Position numbers and translations under genes: made by a program. Under the pieces are notes generated by a model. That model was not told the origin of the DNA. It did no database searches and saw only the letters and a list, made by a program, of their open reading frames with translations. Positions 63,300-64,000 of a DNA stretch of 64,000 nucleotides are shown in pieces (position 1 is the first letter of the stretch; every line of letters begins with the position of its first letter). The DNA lies in contig RPGQ01000004.1 of the NCBI GenBank assembly GCA_004193595.1, positions 227,461 through 291,460 of the forward strand, given 5' to 3'. The stretch is from Desulfobacteraceae bacterium Eth-SRB2 (lineage in GTDB: Bacteria > Desulfobacterota > Desulfobacteria > Desulfobacterales > UBA11574).

Positions 63300-64000
63300 G
63301 GATTTACTTGACCTGACACCAGCAAAGTATGATATCTGTATTTATACTATTTTTGTAATTAGTGTCGATACTGGCAATGTCAGGTTTTGAAAAGCACGAT
63401 TTTTATGGTATTCTCAATAAATCGCAACGCGTTGACATCATGTGATATATAATTTATCTGGTATGATATCTCTAATTTTTTAGCATCTGGCATTACCACA
63501 AGATATGGTATGCGTCTAGATTGGGCATTTTGGGTTATTGAAGTCAGATACTGGCAAGCTATCACACGATTTTAGCAGTCCGTTTTTCGTGCGAATATCT
63601 CAATATATCTCAGAAAATGCCAGACTTGAGGTTTGGAATGGTTATCTGTAGAAATATCTTGGCTTGATATTTACAGTTCAAATTTGGTATCTGTCAATTT
63701 AGCGGATTTCAGATCGTAGCAAGCGATCTCAGGAATCTGAACTCCCGGTCTTTGACTGGTCACCAATACTGATCACAAAATTGGTTTTTTTTTTAATATA
63801 CATCTTTGGGACACAAGATATTTTCGCCCGGTAGGATTTCTGCTCTATAGCAGCGATCTTGAATCTGGGTTCCATACAGCTCGGTTGGAGAAATCCAATT
63901 AAAAATAATAATATATTACTAAATATGATGAAAATAAATAAAAATAGGATTGCTGATACAGGGGGGATGCGGTTAGCGGTTGCTTTTTTATATAGCTTTG
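63300..64000. other. 700-bp gene-free, AT-rich end of the window
   Basis: No open frame with a ribosome site is seen. Two weakly similar stretches (AGCAAGCGATCTCAGG near 63718 and AGCAGCGATCTTGAATC near 63849) and repeated GATACTGGCAA words occur, plus a T11-type run near 63784. No gene or named element is recognised. Confidence 0.5.

Overview
The window looks like chromosomal DNA of an anaerobic, sulfate-reducer-type Desulfobacterota (Desulfobacterales-like) bacterium. The evidence is gene content: a 2-oxoacid:ferredoxin oxidoreductase next to heterodisulfide-reductase-like (Hdr/MvhD) electron-transfer proteins, a selenocysteine HdrA, a tungsten-type aldehyde ferredoxin oxidoreductase, DUF169, CooT/DUF3842, a PEP-CTERM peptide and many small palindromic intergenic repeats. 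No 16S rRNA or species marker is present, so the placement is inference.

1-9.2 kb is one + strand redox operon: the end of korA, korB, korC, a 1119-residue GltD/NfnB-HdrA-like iron-sulfur flavoprotein, a 527-residue MvhD-HdrC-HdrB fusion, and HdrA-MvhD. The HdrA gene is read through an in-frame TGA at the conserved CxxC site, followed by a bacterial SECIS-like hairpin with a GGTC loop. Together they look like a 2-oxoacid/ferredoxin/NAD(P)H/thiol electron-bifurcating system. A KamA-type radical SAM protein and a CBS-ACT regulator follow.

11-30 kb holds small accessory genes (Cys-rich peptide, lone KilA-N protein, MCE lipoprotein, PilZ, TPR), HD/MobB, aldehyde ferredoxin oxidoreductase with a class II aldolase, NAD kinase, an NSS transporter, the pncA-pncB NAD-salvage pair, a LysR/Fe-S/DUF169 group and a PurH split into two genes.

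30-49 kb holds prepilin peptidase, a rhomboid with a DnaJ-C-like tail, nadC-valS, an acidic PopZ-like protein, rsmE, tRNA-Phe, a nucleotidyltransferase, a 57-residue PEP-CTERM peptide behind a probable c-di-GMP-I riboswitch, a SprT-like metalloprotein, Smr and plsY. A long minus-strand group follows: parA-parB-yacP-DUF3842-cooT-(ispH-ubiA fusion). It is interrupted by a 211-bp MITE with an exact 8-bp target duplication.

49-64 kb holds an M48/TPR protease, an EF-G paralogue with a GerMN lipoprotein-like partner, tRNA-Ala, PpiD, YjbQ, two radical SAM proteins, prmA, an NTF2-like protein, an M28 peptidase broken by an amber codon, mazEF, a decayed Mut7-C fragment and about 0.75 kb with no recognisable gene. 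At least seven families of dispersed inverted-repeat elements fill the intergenic spaces. Some supply stop codons or leader sequence to genes, and one is itself interrupted by a smaller palindromic insertion.
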